64,000 bases of DNA, taken from positions 16,826-80,825 of the forward strand of contig JAAFGX010000006.1 in NCBI GenBank assembly GCA_010365115.1. The letters run 5' to 3'. The first letter of the stretch is position 1; each line of letters opens with the position of its first letter. Shown piece by piece: positions 35,587 through 44,144 of the stretch. Source of the stretch: Paludibacter sp. (GTDB taxonomy: Bacteria > Bacteroidota > Bacteroidia > Bacteroidales > Paludibacteraceae). The notes beneath the pieces were generated by a model, which saw nothing but the letters and a program-made list of their open reading frames with translations, had not been told where the DNA came from and ran no database searches. The translations under genes were made by a program, and so were the position numbers.

Positions 35587-36864
35587 ATGAATGATAAAGT
35601 CTTTAAAGCCCCCTTCGGGGGTTTGGGGGCCGAAATAATGGCTCCAGCCGGTTCGTGGGAAAGCCTTTCGGCAGCTATTAAAGCGGGCGCCGATTCGGTG
35701 TATTTTGGTATAGAAAAACTAAATATGCGTAGCAAATCAAGTAGTAATTTTACGACTGAAGATTTGCGTGAAATTGTGCGGATTTGCAAAGAAAATAACG
35801 TAAAAAGCTACCTGACTGTTAATACCATTTTGTACGATGGCGATTTGAATTTAATGCGTGAAATAATTGACGTGGCAAAGGAATCGAATGTTTCTGCTAT
35901 TATTGCTGCTGATGTTGCCGCATTAATGTATGCAAATTCGATAGGAGTTGAGATTCATCTTTCTACACAATTAAATATTTCCAATGTAGAAGCGTTGAAG
36001 TTTTATGCGCAATTTGCGGATGTTGTGGTGTTGGCTCGTGAATTAAATATGCAACAAGTAGCCGAAATTTATCAAGCTATTATCAAAGACAATATTCGTG
36101 GCAAAAATGGTGAACTCATTCGTATTGAAATGTTTTGCCACGGTGCTTTGTGTATGGCTGTTTCGGGGAAATGTTACTTAAGTTTGCACGAGAAAAATGT
36201 GTCGGCCAACCGTGGTGCGTGTAATCAGATTTGCCGCCGTGGTTATACGGTAAAAGACAAGGATTCAGAAATTGAACTGGAAATTGACAACGAATACATT
36301 ATGTCACCGAAAGACCTTAAAACCATCGGTTTTGTGGATGAAATGTTGAGGGCAGGAGTGCGTGTTTTTAAAATTGAGGGTCGTGCACGTGGAGCAGAAT
36401 ATGTAAAAACGGTAGTGTCGTGTTACAAAGAAGCCATTGAATCGTGCCTCAACGGGACGTTTTCCGAGGCGAAAGTAGCCGAGTGGGATACACGCCTCAG
36501 TAAAGTATTTAATCGTGGATTTTGGAACGGCTATTACCTCGGACAGCGGCTTGGGGAGTGGAGCAGCAACTACGGTTCCGAAGCTACACACAAAAAGATT
36601 TATGTAGGCAAATGTACCAACTTCTTTCAAAAACTTGGAGTAGCAGAGTTTTTACTGGAAGCGCAATATCTGGAAGTAGGTGACGAAATTTTGATTACCG
36701 GCGAAACAACCGGCGCGTACGAGGATGTGGTAAAGGAAATACGTGTAAAACTTGAACCTACAGATAAAGTTGAAAAAGGAACGTATTTTTCAATGAAAAC
36801 CAATGAGTTGATACGGAGAAATGATAAGTTATTTAAGATAGTGAAGCAATTAGCTAAAGAATAA
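35587..36864 (+). CDS. Peptidase U32 family protein (TrhP/RlhA-like)
   Basis: U32 proteins are now linked mainly to tRNA or 23S rRNA hydroxylation (TrhP, RlhA). The core starts with EIMAPAGSWESLSAAI, followed by ADSVYFGIEKLNMR, FCHGALCMAVSGKCYLS and NRGACNQICRRGY, whose cysteines may hold an iron-sulphur cluster, and VFKIEGRARGAEYV. Length 425 aa. Residues 7-14 (APFGGLGA) come from palindromic repeat copy 9, so ATG 35587 adds about 17 residues before the family domain; ATG 35638 would give the minimal MAPAGSW start. A TTG-initiated longer form from 35560 is unlikely. Confidence 0.88.
   Translation: MNDKVFKAPFGGLGAEIMAPAGSWESLSAAIKAGADSVYFGIEKLNMRSKSSSNFTTEDLREIVRICKENNVKSYLTVNTILYDGDLNLMREIIDVAKESNVSAIIAADVAALMYANSIGVEIHLSTQLNISNVEALKFYAQFADVVVLARELNMQQVAEIYQAIIKDNIRGKNGELIRIEMFCHGALCMAVSGKCYLSLHEKNVSANRGACNQICRRGYTVKDKDSEIELEIDNEYIMSPKDLKTIGFVDEMLRAGVRVFKIEGRARGAEYVKTVVSCYKEAIESCLNGTFSEAKVAEWDTRLSKVFNRGFWNGYYLGQRLGEWSSNYGSEATHKKIYVGKCTNFFQKLGVAEFLLEAQYLEVGDEILITGETTGAYEDVVKEIRVKLEPTDKVEKGTYFSMKTNELIRRNDKLFKIVKQLAKE
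35606..35631 (-). repeat. Palindromic repeat copy 9 (inverted), inside the U32 gene
   Basis: AAGCCCCCTTCGGGGGTTTG followed by GGGGCC. Inverted partner of copy 8; in frame. Confidence 0.7.
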
Positions 36865-37034
36865 GTTATGGAAGATAGAGATGTAATTATTGAAGGACTT
36901 GAAAAACAAATCAAAAGCTTATTGCATAAAAAAGTCCTTTGATAAGATCTATAGACGGAAAAAATATTATTAATTACAACATCCTCAATATTATAATTAT
37001 AAATATTTACATCCGTATTAATCTATCGAAAAGA

Positions 37035-38243
37035 TCAACCCAATTTTCCAGCTATAAAACCGGTTGTCCAGGCAGCTTGTAAATTATAACCACCCGTAAT
37101 CGCATCAATGTCAAGCACTTCTCCGGCAAAGTATAAGTTTTTACACACTTTACTTTCCAATGTAACCATATTTATACTTTGAAGTGATACACCTCCACAA
37201 GTAACAAATTCTTCTTTAAATGCTGCCCTGCCTCTTATTGTATATTCATCATTACACAAAATATTCATCAATCGGTTCATGTTCTTTTTGGTAAGATCAG
37301 CCCAATTTTTAGTTACAGGTATTTCACATTTATCTAAAAAAAACAACCATAACCGAGAAGAAATATCATACGGTCTGTTATTGGTTACTAATTTTTTGGG
37401 ATTCTCTTCCGCTATTTGAATTAAATCATTGAGAACAATATCATTATTGGCATTATTAGCCCAATTTACTTGTATTTTTCCTTCATATCTATTTTCTTTT
37501 AACCATCTTGCTCCAAAAGATGAAAGTTTTAAAATGGCAGGACCACTCATTCCCCAATGTGTGATAAGCAAAGGTCCTTCACCTTTGAATTTAGTTCCCT
37601 GAAAACTTACAATTATATTTTCGACCACTACGCCCATTAATTTTGTAACTGGATTATCTGGTATTTTAAAACTAAATAAAGAAGGAACCGGAGGATTAAT
37701 TACATGACCTAAATCGGCCAACCAATCTAATCCTTTCATTTGAGGTGAACCTCCAGTGCTTACAATAATCTTATCAAAAATTCTATATTCTGAATTTTCA
37801 AACTGTACTTCCCATTTATCATCGTTTGATTTTAAAGCAACTATCCCGTTCCCTCTTTCAATAGAAATTTTTAGGCGGTGTGATTCTCTTAAAAAACAGT
37901 CAATAATTGTTTGAGCATCTTGTGAAACGGGAAACACACAATTATCTTCTTGTATTACATACTCCACACCACGAGACTTAAACCACTCCATTGTATGCGT
38001 TGTATTAAAAATATGAAAGAGCTTTTTCAATTCTTTTCCACCCCTTGGGTAGGCTTTACAAAGTTCTGGTATGGAAGTACATCTATTAGTGAAGTTACAT
38101 CGACCACCGCCCGAAATTTTTACTTTGGAAAGCAAATATTTGGTTTTTTCGTAAATTGTAACATTGGCATTAGGGTAGTTTTCTTTTACAGCTATGGCTG
38201 AAAAAAATCCTGCAGCTCCTCCACCAATTACAGCAACATTCAT
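37035..38243 (-). CDS. HI0933-like FAD-dependent oxidoreductase (BaiN/YhiN family)
   Basis: Flavoprotein with FAD-binding MNVAVIGGGAAGFFSAIA at the N-terminus. KVKISGGGRCNFTN is the family signature, and GGVSLQSINMVTLESK with FAGEVLDIDAITGGYNLQ completes the second part of the FAD site. Length 402 aa, full. The substrate is uncertain; a related enzyme (BaiN) reduces bile acids in gut clostridia, but most members of the family are uncharacterised. Monocistronic, minus strand, start at ATG 38243. Confidence 0.9.
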   Translation of the reverse strand: MNVAVIGGGAAGFFSAIAVKENYPNANVTIYEKTKYLLSKVKISGGGRCNFTNRCTSIPELCKAYPRGGKELKKLFHIFNTTHTMEWFKSRGVEYVIQEDNCVFPVSQDAQTIIDCFLRESHRLKISIERGNGIVALKSNDDKWEVQFENSEYRIFDKIIVSTGGSPQMKGLDWLADLGHVINPPVPSLFSFKIPDNPVTKLMGVVVENIIVSFQGTKFKGEGPLLITHWGMSGPAILKLSSFGARWLKENRYEGKIQVNWANNANNDIVLNDLIQIAEENPKKLVTNNRPYDISSRLWLFFLDKCEIPVTKNWADLTKKNMNRLMNILCNDEYTIRGRAAFKEEFVTCGGVSLQSINMVTLESKVCKNLYFAGEVLDIDAITGGYNLQAAWTTGFIAGKLG

Positions 38244-38386
38244 ATTATCAATATATTAAAAATCATTTATAAATAAAAACCTACATATAAAAAAATATTT
38301 ATGTAGGTATATAATTGTTGCAGTACTTACTTAAATTCAAAATTTTATAAGTTTTCTATGAAAGATACTCTGTAGATAAAATGAGT

Positions 38387-40102
38387 TTACTTACTTTTTC
38401 TGATAATTAAATAATTAAAAGGATTGCTCATAAAATCTATAAAACTCATACGTATGAGTTTTCCCAAATTTTTAGTTTTTATGCCGCGCGATTTGAGTAC
38501 AAGTAAAAAGGTAATCGAAAAACTTACTATAAAATTTACAAAACCTATAATAAATACACTTACTATGGCTAATGATATGGTGGATAAACTATACGAATTA
38601 TTTATTATACTATAACCCAAATTGGAGGAACTAAAAGCAATGTGCCTGATATCAATTTTAAATTGAAAAATATACGTCAATAAAAATGCTGTACCCAGAA
38701 AAAATCCAAGACTGATATTTCCTGCATGTACGCCAAGACTATTTTCGATAAAAGTAGTAAATTTTTTTAATTTTTTTTCTGATAAAAGTTTAGGTATAAA
38801 ATTATTATGCTCAATACGATAGGCCAGATTCGAAGCTTTAACTTTATTATCAAAATAACCTGAAATAAAACCTGAAAAGGACAAAAATACACCTGCTATT
38901 GCTGCATAATAAATGGCTCCACCCGAGAATGGAAAAACTTGATTGATAAGATAAATAGACTTTTCAGTATAAATTGGATTGCGTATAAAGCCTAATGTTA
39001 GAATATAAGCTATTAAGCAAGAAAGCGAAAAAGCCATCAAAAAATTGCCCATTAATGATATAAATTGACTACGAATAATTTTACGGAGTAAAAGTATAAT
39101 ATCCTGAAAAGCATCAAATTTTAAATCATCGTCTTTATCTATATGTTTTGCAATTGTGGAAGCTGTCATGGCTGGTTGCTTTGTTGCAATAATACCTCCA
39201 AAAAAGTAAACTATAACAAAACATAGGGCATAATTTATACTAAAAACTAATGCCTGTGGTAAGGGTGATGTAACATAATTATCGATAATAATTTTGAAAA
39301 GTGCGAAAATTGAAATAAAAGCTCCACCCAACAAACCTTTTTTAAAAAAAACAATATATTCTTTATAATTTTCAGCTAAGTATTTTTCCCCTTTTTGAGC
39401 TGTATGTTCTACTATTTCAATAGCCATTAAATCAGCATGTTCGCTATAAAATTTGCGAAGACTGTTTTTTGTTTTATTATAATCAATGTACTCAATGATA
39501 AGTTGTTCCCATTTTTCCGCTGAATTAATATTATATTTTAATTCAATTAATTTCTTAGTTCTGTTAATATAATTCAGGAGCCGACGAGTAACCACCGTTA
39601 AATGAAGCGAAGTACCTATTATATTTTTATTCTTCCGTAAGTTTTTTATGGTATTACATATCTCTTCAAGGTTTTCAAGTAAATCTTGTTTATGAATAAT
39701 ACTCTCCTCCGAAAGATGACTAACCTGATGCAGTAACTTTTTATAAAAGCTGGAATCTATATTTAATTTTTCGAAAATAGTCTGAAATTTATGATCGAAA
39801 CCATACGATATTATTTTGGAGGATAAGGATGTAATAGCTTTATCTAAATCATTTTTTATAGTTGCCTTAGTTGCAGGGTTGGAAAGTAATTCGTCTACCG
39901 TTTTTTTATAAACTGTACTGTAATTTTGTGTTGAATACGATCTTAAATAAAATTCAAAAGTATCCTCTTCAGGAATTTCTGGTATAATTTTTCTAAATAT
40001 TCTACTATAAATACCGGAGATAAATCCGTAATTCTCCATCAAAGAATACTTAGTAAAAAAAGAATAAAATTTATGTACACAAATTATATCATTATTTCCC
40101 AT
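38387..40102 (-). CDS. Gcr-like 'site-specific recombinase' family membrane protein
   Basis: The N-terminal 240 residues are helical and charged; from about 255 onward there are seven or so membrane helices. GGIIATKQPAMTASTIAKH in the first loop resembles the conserved region of the SpecificRecomb (Gcr) family, a membrane family whose name is probably a misnomer. No recombinase catalytic motif is present. Length 571 aa. Met22 (ATG 40039) is an alternative start. It ends 144 bp before the flavoprotein gene and follows nadA, all on the minus strand. Function unknown. Confidence 0.6.
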   Translation of the reverse strand: MGNNDIICVHKFYSFFTKYSLMENYGFISGIYSRIFRKIIPEIPEEDTFEFYLRSYSTQNYSTVYKKTVDELLSNPATKATIKNDLDKAITSLSSKIISYGFDHKFQTIFEKLNIDSSFYKKLLHQVSHLSEESIIHKQDLLENLEEICNTIKNLRKNKNIIGTSLHLTVVTRRLLNYINRTKKLIELKYNINSAEKWEQLIIEYIDYNKTKNSLRKFYSEHADLMAIEIVEHTAQKGEKYLAENYKEYIVFFKKGLLGGAFISIFALFKIIIDNYVTSPLPQALVFSINYALCFVIVYFFGGIIATKQPAMTASTIAKHIDKDDDLKFDAFQDIILLLRKIIRSQFISLMGNFLMAFSLSCLIAYILTLGFIRNPIYTEKSIYLINQVFPFSGGAIYYAAIAGVFLSFSGFISGYFDNKVKASNLAYRIEHNNFIPKLLSEKKLKKFTTFIENSLGVHAGNISLGFFLGTAFLLTYIFQFKIDIRHIAFSSSNLGYSIINNSYSLSTISLAIVSVFIIGFVNFIVSFSITFLLVLKSRGIKTKNLGKLIRMSFIDFMSNPFNYLIIRKSK

Positions 40103-40137
40103 ACTTTCAAAAGATAGTATTTATTTATAATTATAAT

Positions 40138-41067
40138 TCAGCTCATTTCCAACATTCTCAAAATAGGTTTCACTGCTTTCAATCTTACTTCTTCATCAAT
40201 CAAAATTTCGGGACTTTCATTTAGCAAGCATTGATAGAGTTTTTCCATGGTGTTCAGACGCATAAAATTACATTCATTGCAGGCGCAGGTGCTGTCATTT
40301 GGTGGGACAGGAATAAATTCTTTTTCAGGATTTTGTTTTTTCATTTCGTGTAAAATACCGCTTTCGGTGGCTACCAAAAATGATGTTGCATCGGAACTTG
40401 TTGCATAATTTAGTAATGCCTGAGTACTTCCAATAAAATCGGCCATCAGCAATACTGTTTTTTTACATTCCGGGTGTGCTAAAATTAGCGATCCGGGATG
40501 TTCGGATTTTAATTTCACCAACTTTTCAACAGAGAATTGTTCGTGTACATGGCATGCACCGTCCCATAATAACATACTTCGACTGGTGACACTGTTGATA
40601 TAATTTCCCAGGTTTCTGTCCGGACCAAAAATTAATTTCGCATCTTTGGGGAATTGATCCACAATTTTTTTGGCATTGGTCGATGTCACCACCACGTCGG
40701 TAAGCGCTTTTACGGCTGCTGTGGTGTTTACGTACGAAATCACCGTATGGTCGGGATGGCTCCTTGTAAATACCTCAAATTCGTCCGCAGGACAACTGTC
40801 GGCCAATGAGCAACCGGCATTGAGGTCGGGAATGAGCACTTTTTTGGTTGGAGAAAGAATTTTTGCTGTTTCGCCCATAAAATGAACACCGCAAAGCACA
40901 ATAATATCGGCATCGGTTTTGGCAGCTTGTTGTGCCAGAGCTAAACTGTCACCAACTACATCGGCAATGTCCTGAATATCGCCCATTTGGTAGTAGTGAG
41001 CCATAATCACAGCATTTTTTTCTTTTTTCAGCCGATTTATTTCTGTTATGAGTTCTGAATTATTCAT
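40138..41067 (-). CDS. nadA: Quinolinate synthase A
   Basis: Condenses iminoaspartate with dihydroxyacetone phosphate to quinolinate in de novo NAD synthesis, using an oxygen-labile [4Fe-4S] cluster. The three conserved cysteine regions are visible: NAGCSLADSC, HPECKKTV and CACNECNFM. MAHYYQMGDIQDIADVVGDS is the N-terminal signature, and VLCGVHFMGETAKILSP follows. Length 309 aa. The ATG at 41067 (MNNSELITEINRLK) is preferred over 41100. The partner genes nadB and nadC are not in this window. Confidence 0.95.
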   Translation of the reverse strand: MNNSELITEINRLKKEKNAVIMAHYYQMGDIQDIADVVGDSLALAQQAAKTDADIIVLCGVHFMGETAKILSPTKKVLIPDLNAGCSLADSCPADEFEVFTRSHPDHTVISYVNTTAAVKALTDVVVTSTNAKKIVDQFPKDAKLIFGPDRNLGNYINSVTSRSMLLWDGACHVHEQFSVEKLVKLKSEHPGSLILAHPECKKTVLLMADFIGSTQALLNYATSSDATSFLVATESGILHEMKKQNPEKEFIPVPPNDSTCACNECNFMRLNTMEKLYQCLLNESPEILIDEEVRLKAVKPILRMLEMS

Positions 41068-41100
41068 ATTTTGAAAGTTTGAAGTTTTCAAACAAAACAT

Positions 41101-41718
41101 TAATATTATTCTTTTAAATTTTTAAAAAAACTTTATGAAGATAATAATAGGGTGTTAGTTTGGTTGATAAAAATATTAGGAAAAGCTTGTATATTCTGTT
41201 ATTAAAAAATTACTTCATACTATCAACAAAATTAAAAGAAGTATTACTTTAAAAATAAGAAAATTACACACTTTATCAACATCCTGTTAATAACTGCAAA
41301 GTTAGAAAGTTTTTGCCAACCCGAATGCTGAAAACTGCAAAAAACTGGTTAAAAAAAAGCTATAAAAAAAGTGCTAACTAATTTGGTAGAATAAAAAGTA
41401 TGAATATGCAAAAGTGCTTTTCAAATTACCAAATAAAGTTTCAATATTTTTTTCAATGGTTATTCATAAGTTTTCAACAGGTTGTTGATAGCTTATGAGA
41501 AGTCTTATTATTCAAATTAATTTTCATAGAATGGAATTTGAAAACAAATTTCAACATTCATTAATTTTATAAAAATAAAATTATATCTTTGCTTTCAAAT
41601 AAGTAACAATTTATTGAAAAGCAATATACTTACAGTTACCTTGGATAGAAATATAAAAAATCCTTTTTTTGTGCATTCTGCTTTATATTAAATTTTTACA
41701 AATTTAAAATATATCAAT
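41101..41718. other. AT-rich intergenic region with DnaA-box-like sites
   Basis: About 620 bp with very low G+C and no gene. It contains TTATCAACA at 41273, CTATCAACA-type sequences near 41217 and 41482 (the latter on the minus strand), TTGATAAAA near 41164 and TTTTCAACAGG near 41471. These differ by one or two bases from the DnaA box TTATCCACA. It could be part of a replication origin or simply AT-rich spacer. Confidence 0.35.
41584..41592 (+). promoter_or_regulatory. -7 promoter element before the 41.7-kb gene
   Basis: TATCTTTGC matches the consensus exactly; the ATG lies 126 nt downstream, leaving a long leader. Confidence 0.5.
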
Positions 41719-42387
41719 ATGAATCAAATTATTGTTATAACTGGAATAGTTATTTTTATAGTAAGTGTAATTGCCTTAATCGATATCGCATATTTCTACC
41801 TCAAAGGCTTGTTTGAAAATAATTATGAAATATTCAGACATGTTATAAGTGGTATTGGAGCAGCAATATTAGCCCCCATTATTTTTAAGAGTGCATTCCC
41901 GGAAAATATTGAAATTAACAATAATGATTTTTTTGTACTTACCGGATTTTGCTTTGTTGCCGGGTATTTCTCTGATAGAATTATAAACACTGTTGGAATA
42001 AAAATATTGAACGCATTAAAAAATACCAAAAGCAAAGTTGATCAAACAATAAATAAAGCAGAAAAAAATCATAAAGTCACTGCTTCCTCAACCGAAAATA
42101 AAAATAATTTAGGATCAATTGTTGTTGAAAAAGATTCAGTCAATCAAAATAGTAATATGGAATTGAAAATACAAGAAGAAAAAATTATTAACTCGTTTTC
42201 AGAAAAAAACAAAATAAGAACTACCCGCGAAATTGCAACAGAATTAAAAGCCAATTCAATTGTTGTAAATTCTATTTTAGAAGAACTTCACGGGCAAGGA
42301 AAATTAAAAAAATTAACTTGTTTAAACGGTAATGAACATTGGTCACTGACTCAATTGGGAACATCCACTATAGTAAAAGAAAACTAA
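41719..42387 (+). CDS. Membrane-anchored protein with C-terminal winged-helix domain
   Basis: Two or three hydrophobic helices occupy residues 1-100 (IIVITGIVIFIVSVIALIDI, then GIGAAILAPIIF and FFVLTGFCFVAGYF). A charged linker (105-150) leads to a winged-helix-turn-helix-like domain (about 150-222) with TTREIATELKANSIVVNSIL and LEELHGQGKLKKL, then a beta wing (NGNEHWSLTQLG). The membrane part resembles proteins seen next to YEATS-family genes, but none is here. Possibly a membrane-tethered transcription regulator. Length 222 aa. Confidence 0.6.
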   Translation: MNQIIVITGIVIFIVSVIALIDIAYFYLKGLFENNYEIFRHVISGIGAAILAPIIFKSAFPENIEINNNDFFVLTGFCFVAGYFSDRIINTVGIKILNALKNTKSKVDQTINKAEKNHKVTASSTENKNNLGSIVVEKDSVNQNSNMELKIQEEKIINSFSEKNKIRTTREIATELKANSIVVNSILEELHGQGKLKKLTCLNGNEHWSLTQLGTSTIVKEN

Positions 42388-42414
42388 ATCTGGAAGATTT
42401 ATAAAAAGTAAAAT

Positions 42415-42445
42415 AAGCCATACCGGAATTTGGAAAACGGCTTAA
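42415..42445. terminator. Possible bidirectional hairpin between convergent genes
   Basis: TAAGCC near 42415 pairs with GGCTTA near 42439 between the convergent genes ending at 42387 and 42459. The stem is short and without a clear T-tract. Confidence 0.35.
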
Positions 42446-42458
42446 CTAGTTGATAATT

Positions 42459-43328
42459 TTAAGGCACTATTTCCCTAAATTCATGTCCAACTTTCCCATC
42501 AGAGATTTTAAGTTTTAAAAAACTAGCATTACTAAAATTATCAACTAATGCATCCAGTGTCAGGTAAGTAGTGTATCCAAACTGATTTACTGCACGTAGA
42601 TGATCGTGACCCATAATTACCATATTTATTTGATAATCTGCAAATAAACCCAATAAAACTTCCAATTCGCCAACCAACGGATTGGTGGAACCGGTGCGTC
42701 GGTCGCGAAAGAAATTGACATGCGAAAAAACAATACAATTCTTATAATTGTCCCGTTCCGTTTCAAGTAGGTTTTTTAGCCAGGCTATTTGTTTGTTGCC
42801 TAATGTGCCACTACCGGAATCCAAACAAATGTAAAGATCTTTTACCGTGGGGGTTTGTACCGAAAAGTAATAGGTTGATGAGCCAAAATACTCGTAAAAG
42901 GTTTTCCAGCCGTCGAAATATAAATCGTGATTTCCCGTCATCAGAAAATACGGAACTTCATTAAAATCAGGCAATTCGTTTTTCAATACCAAATAATCTT
43001 CCTTTTTTCCGGTTACGATATCGCCTACCAACACAACAGCAAGGTTTTCGGGCAATTTAGCTTCTTCAAGCAGTATTTTGAAATTATTTAATCCACCAAT
43101 ATGGCTATCGGCTGCTACCAAAAGTTGATAATTTTCGGAGTCAGTATGAATTGTTTTGAACGGATGCGTTTTGTTCCATGTGTCCGATTGTTTAAAACGT
43201 GTATTTACCCTGTCGGGCGATTGTATAAATCCACTGAAATCTAAATTTCCAGAGCAATTTGAAAGTAGCAATCCACATAAAAATACAAAAGCGAATCGGA
43301 TATTGAAGTATAATTTTAAATGTGCCAT
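42459..43328 (-). CDS. Calcineurin-like metallophosphoesterase lipoprotein
   Basis: The N-terminus is a lipoprotein signal (lipobox LLLSNC, Cys about 24). The phosphoesterase domain has ADSHIGG, LVGDIVTGK, MTGNHDLYF, FSHVNF and MGHDHL, the metal-binding motifs of the family in order. The substrate is unknown. Start ATG 43328 is preferred; the upstream frame reaches 43346. It overlaps the upstream outer-membrane protein gene by 13 nt, so they are cotranscribed and may act on the same envelope substrate. Length 289 aa. Confidence 0.88.
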   Translation of the reverse strand: MAHLKLYFNIRFAFVFLCGLLLSNCSGNLDFSGFIQSPDRVNTRFKQSDTWNKTHPFKTIHTDSENYQLLVAADSHIGGLNNFKILLEEAKLPENLAVVLVGDIVTGKKEDYLVLKNELPDFNEVPYFLMTGNHDLYFDGWKTFYEYFGSSTYYFSVQTPTVKDLYICLDSGSGTLGNKQIAWLKNLLETERDNYKNCIVFSHVNFFRDRRTGSTNPLVGELEVLLGLFADYQINMVIMGHDHLRAVNQFGYTTYLTLDALVDNFSNASFLKLKISDGKVGHEFREIVP

Positions 43329-44077
43329 ATAATTCCTCCCCTGCAATAAATTCCATAATAATTGACCCTGATATTCAGCAATCCGGCCTGCATATATCCT
43401 AACTCGCTGTAAAATTGTAATTTAGTGTTGTGATTGTAATTTAGTTTTGCTAAAATCATCGGGTTGGTTTCTTGTAAAATAAAATACCGGTCGTAATTGG
43501 TAACGCTGGCTTCAAAATCAAATTTTGTACTAAACGTGTGATAAAGTGAAAGTTTATACATAAAATTCAGTGGCTCCAAATAGCTTGTCGTAATGGTATC
43601 GGCAAAATTATTACGTGCGATGGCAGCGTTCGAAAAGCTGTAAATGCGAGAATTGAATCCCAGCGAGTAACCCATACGTTTGTTTCGGTAATGGCCAAGC
43701 AGACCGAAAGTGGTTTGTCTTAAATCGGTGGAAAAAGGTTTCCAGAGATAGAAAGTACCGATTGTAATTTTCCGTTTACTAATCTGGAAATCGTTAGATA
43801 CAGCCAGCGAATAAGCTTCAAAAATGTTTACTCCGGTATTCGAAAACGACAATAAACTACCGGTAGAAACTTTAAATGTTTTTAAACGAGCGGAAACCAG
43901 TACGGAAAAGTCACCATAAACGCCTTGCGAAATCCCATTGCCCCCAATTTCGGCATAACTATCCACCGAAACTTGCGAAAAAAGAACATTTTGGTAACTA
44001 AGCGGAAAACAAATTATCAATAATAATATGCTTATTTTTAGTGATTTGAAAAGGTAATTTGATTTGTATACTATCAT
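43316..44077 (-). CDS. Outer-membrane barrel-like protein of unknown function
   Basis: The signal segment lies at about residues 12-35 (KISILLLIICFPLSYQNVLFS). The 253-aa product consists largely of alternating strands with aromatic residues (GYSLGFNSRIYSFS, LQFYSELGYMQAGLL). Barrel-like, not assigned to a family. It overlaps the phosphoesterase lipoprotein gene and is 67 bp downstream of the aspartyl protease gene, all minus strand. Confidence 0.55.
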   Translation of the reverse strand: MIVYKSNYLFKSLKISILLLIICFPLSYQNVLFSQVSVDSYAEIGGNGISQGVYGDFSVLVSARLKTFKVSTGSLLSFSNTGVNIFEAYSLAVSNDFQISKRKITIGTFYLWKPFSTDLRQTTFGLLGHYRNKRMGYSLGFNSRIYSFSNAAIARNNFADTITTSYLEPLNFMYKLSLYHTFSTKFDFEASVTNYDRYFILQETNPMILAKLNYNHNTKLQFYSELGYMQAGLLNIRVNYYGIYCRGGIIWHI

Positions 44078-44144
44078 TATAAAATGGAAAAATATCGTTT
44101 AAATACAGTGATTAACGATGTATCAGGGTGAATTATTTTACGGC

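Noticed and set aside
36868..36930. Short frame MEDRDVIIEGLEKQIKSLL after the U32 gene
   Set aside because: Only 20 codons long and no family; it may be a leftover of a coiled-coil gene, but this cannot be supported.
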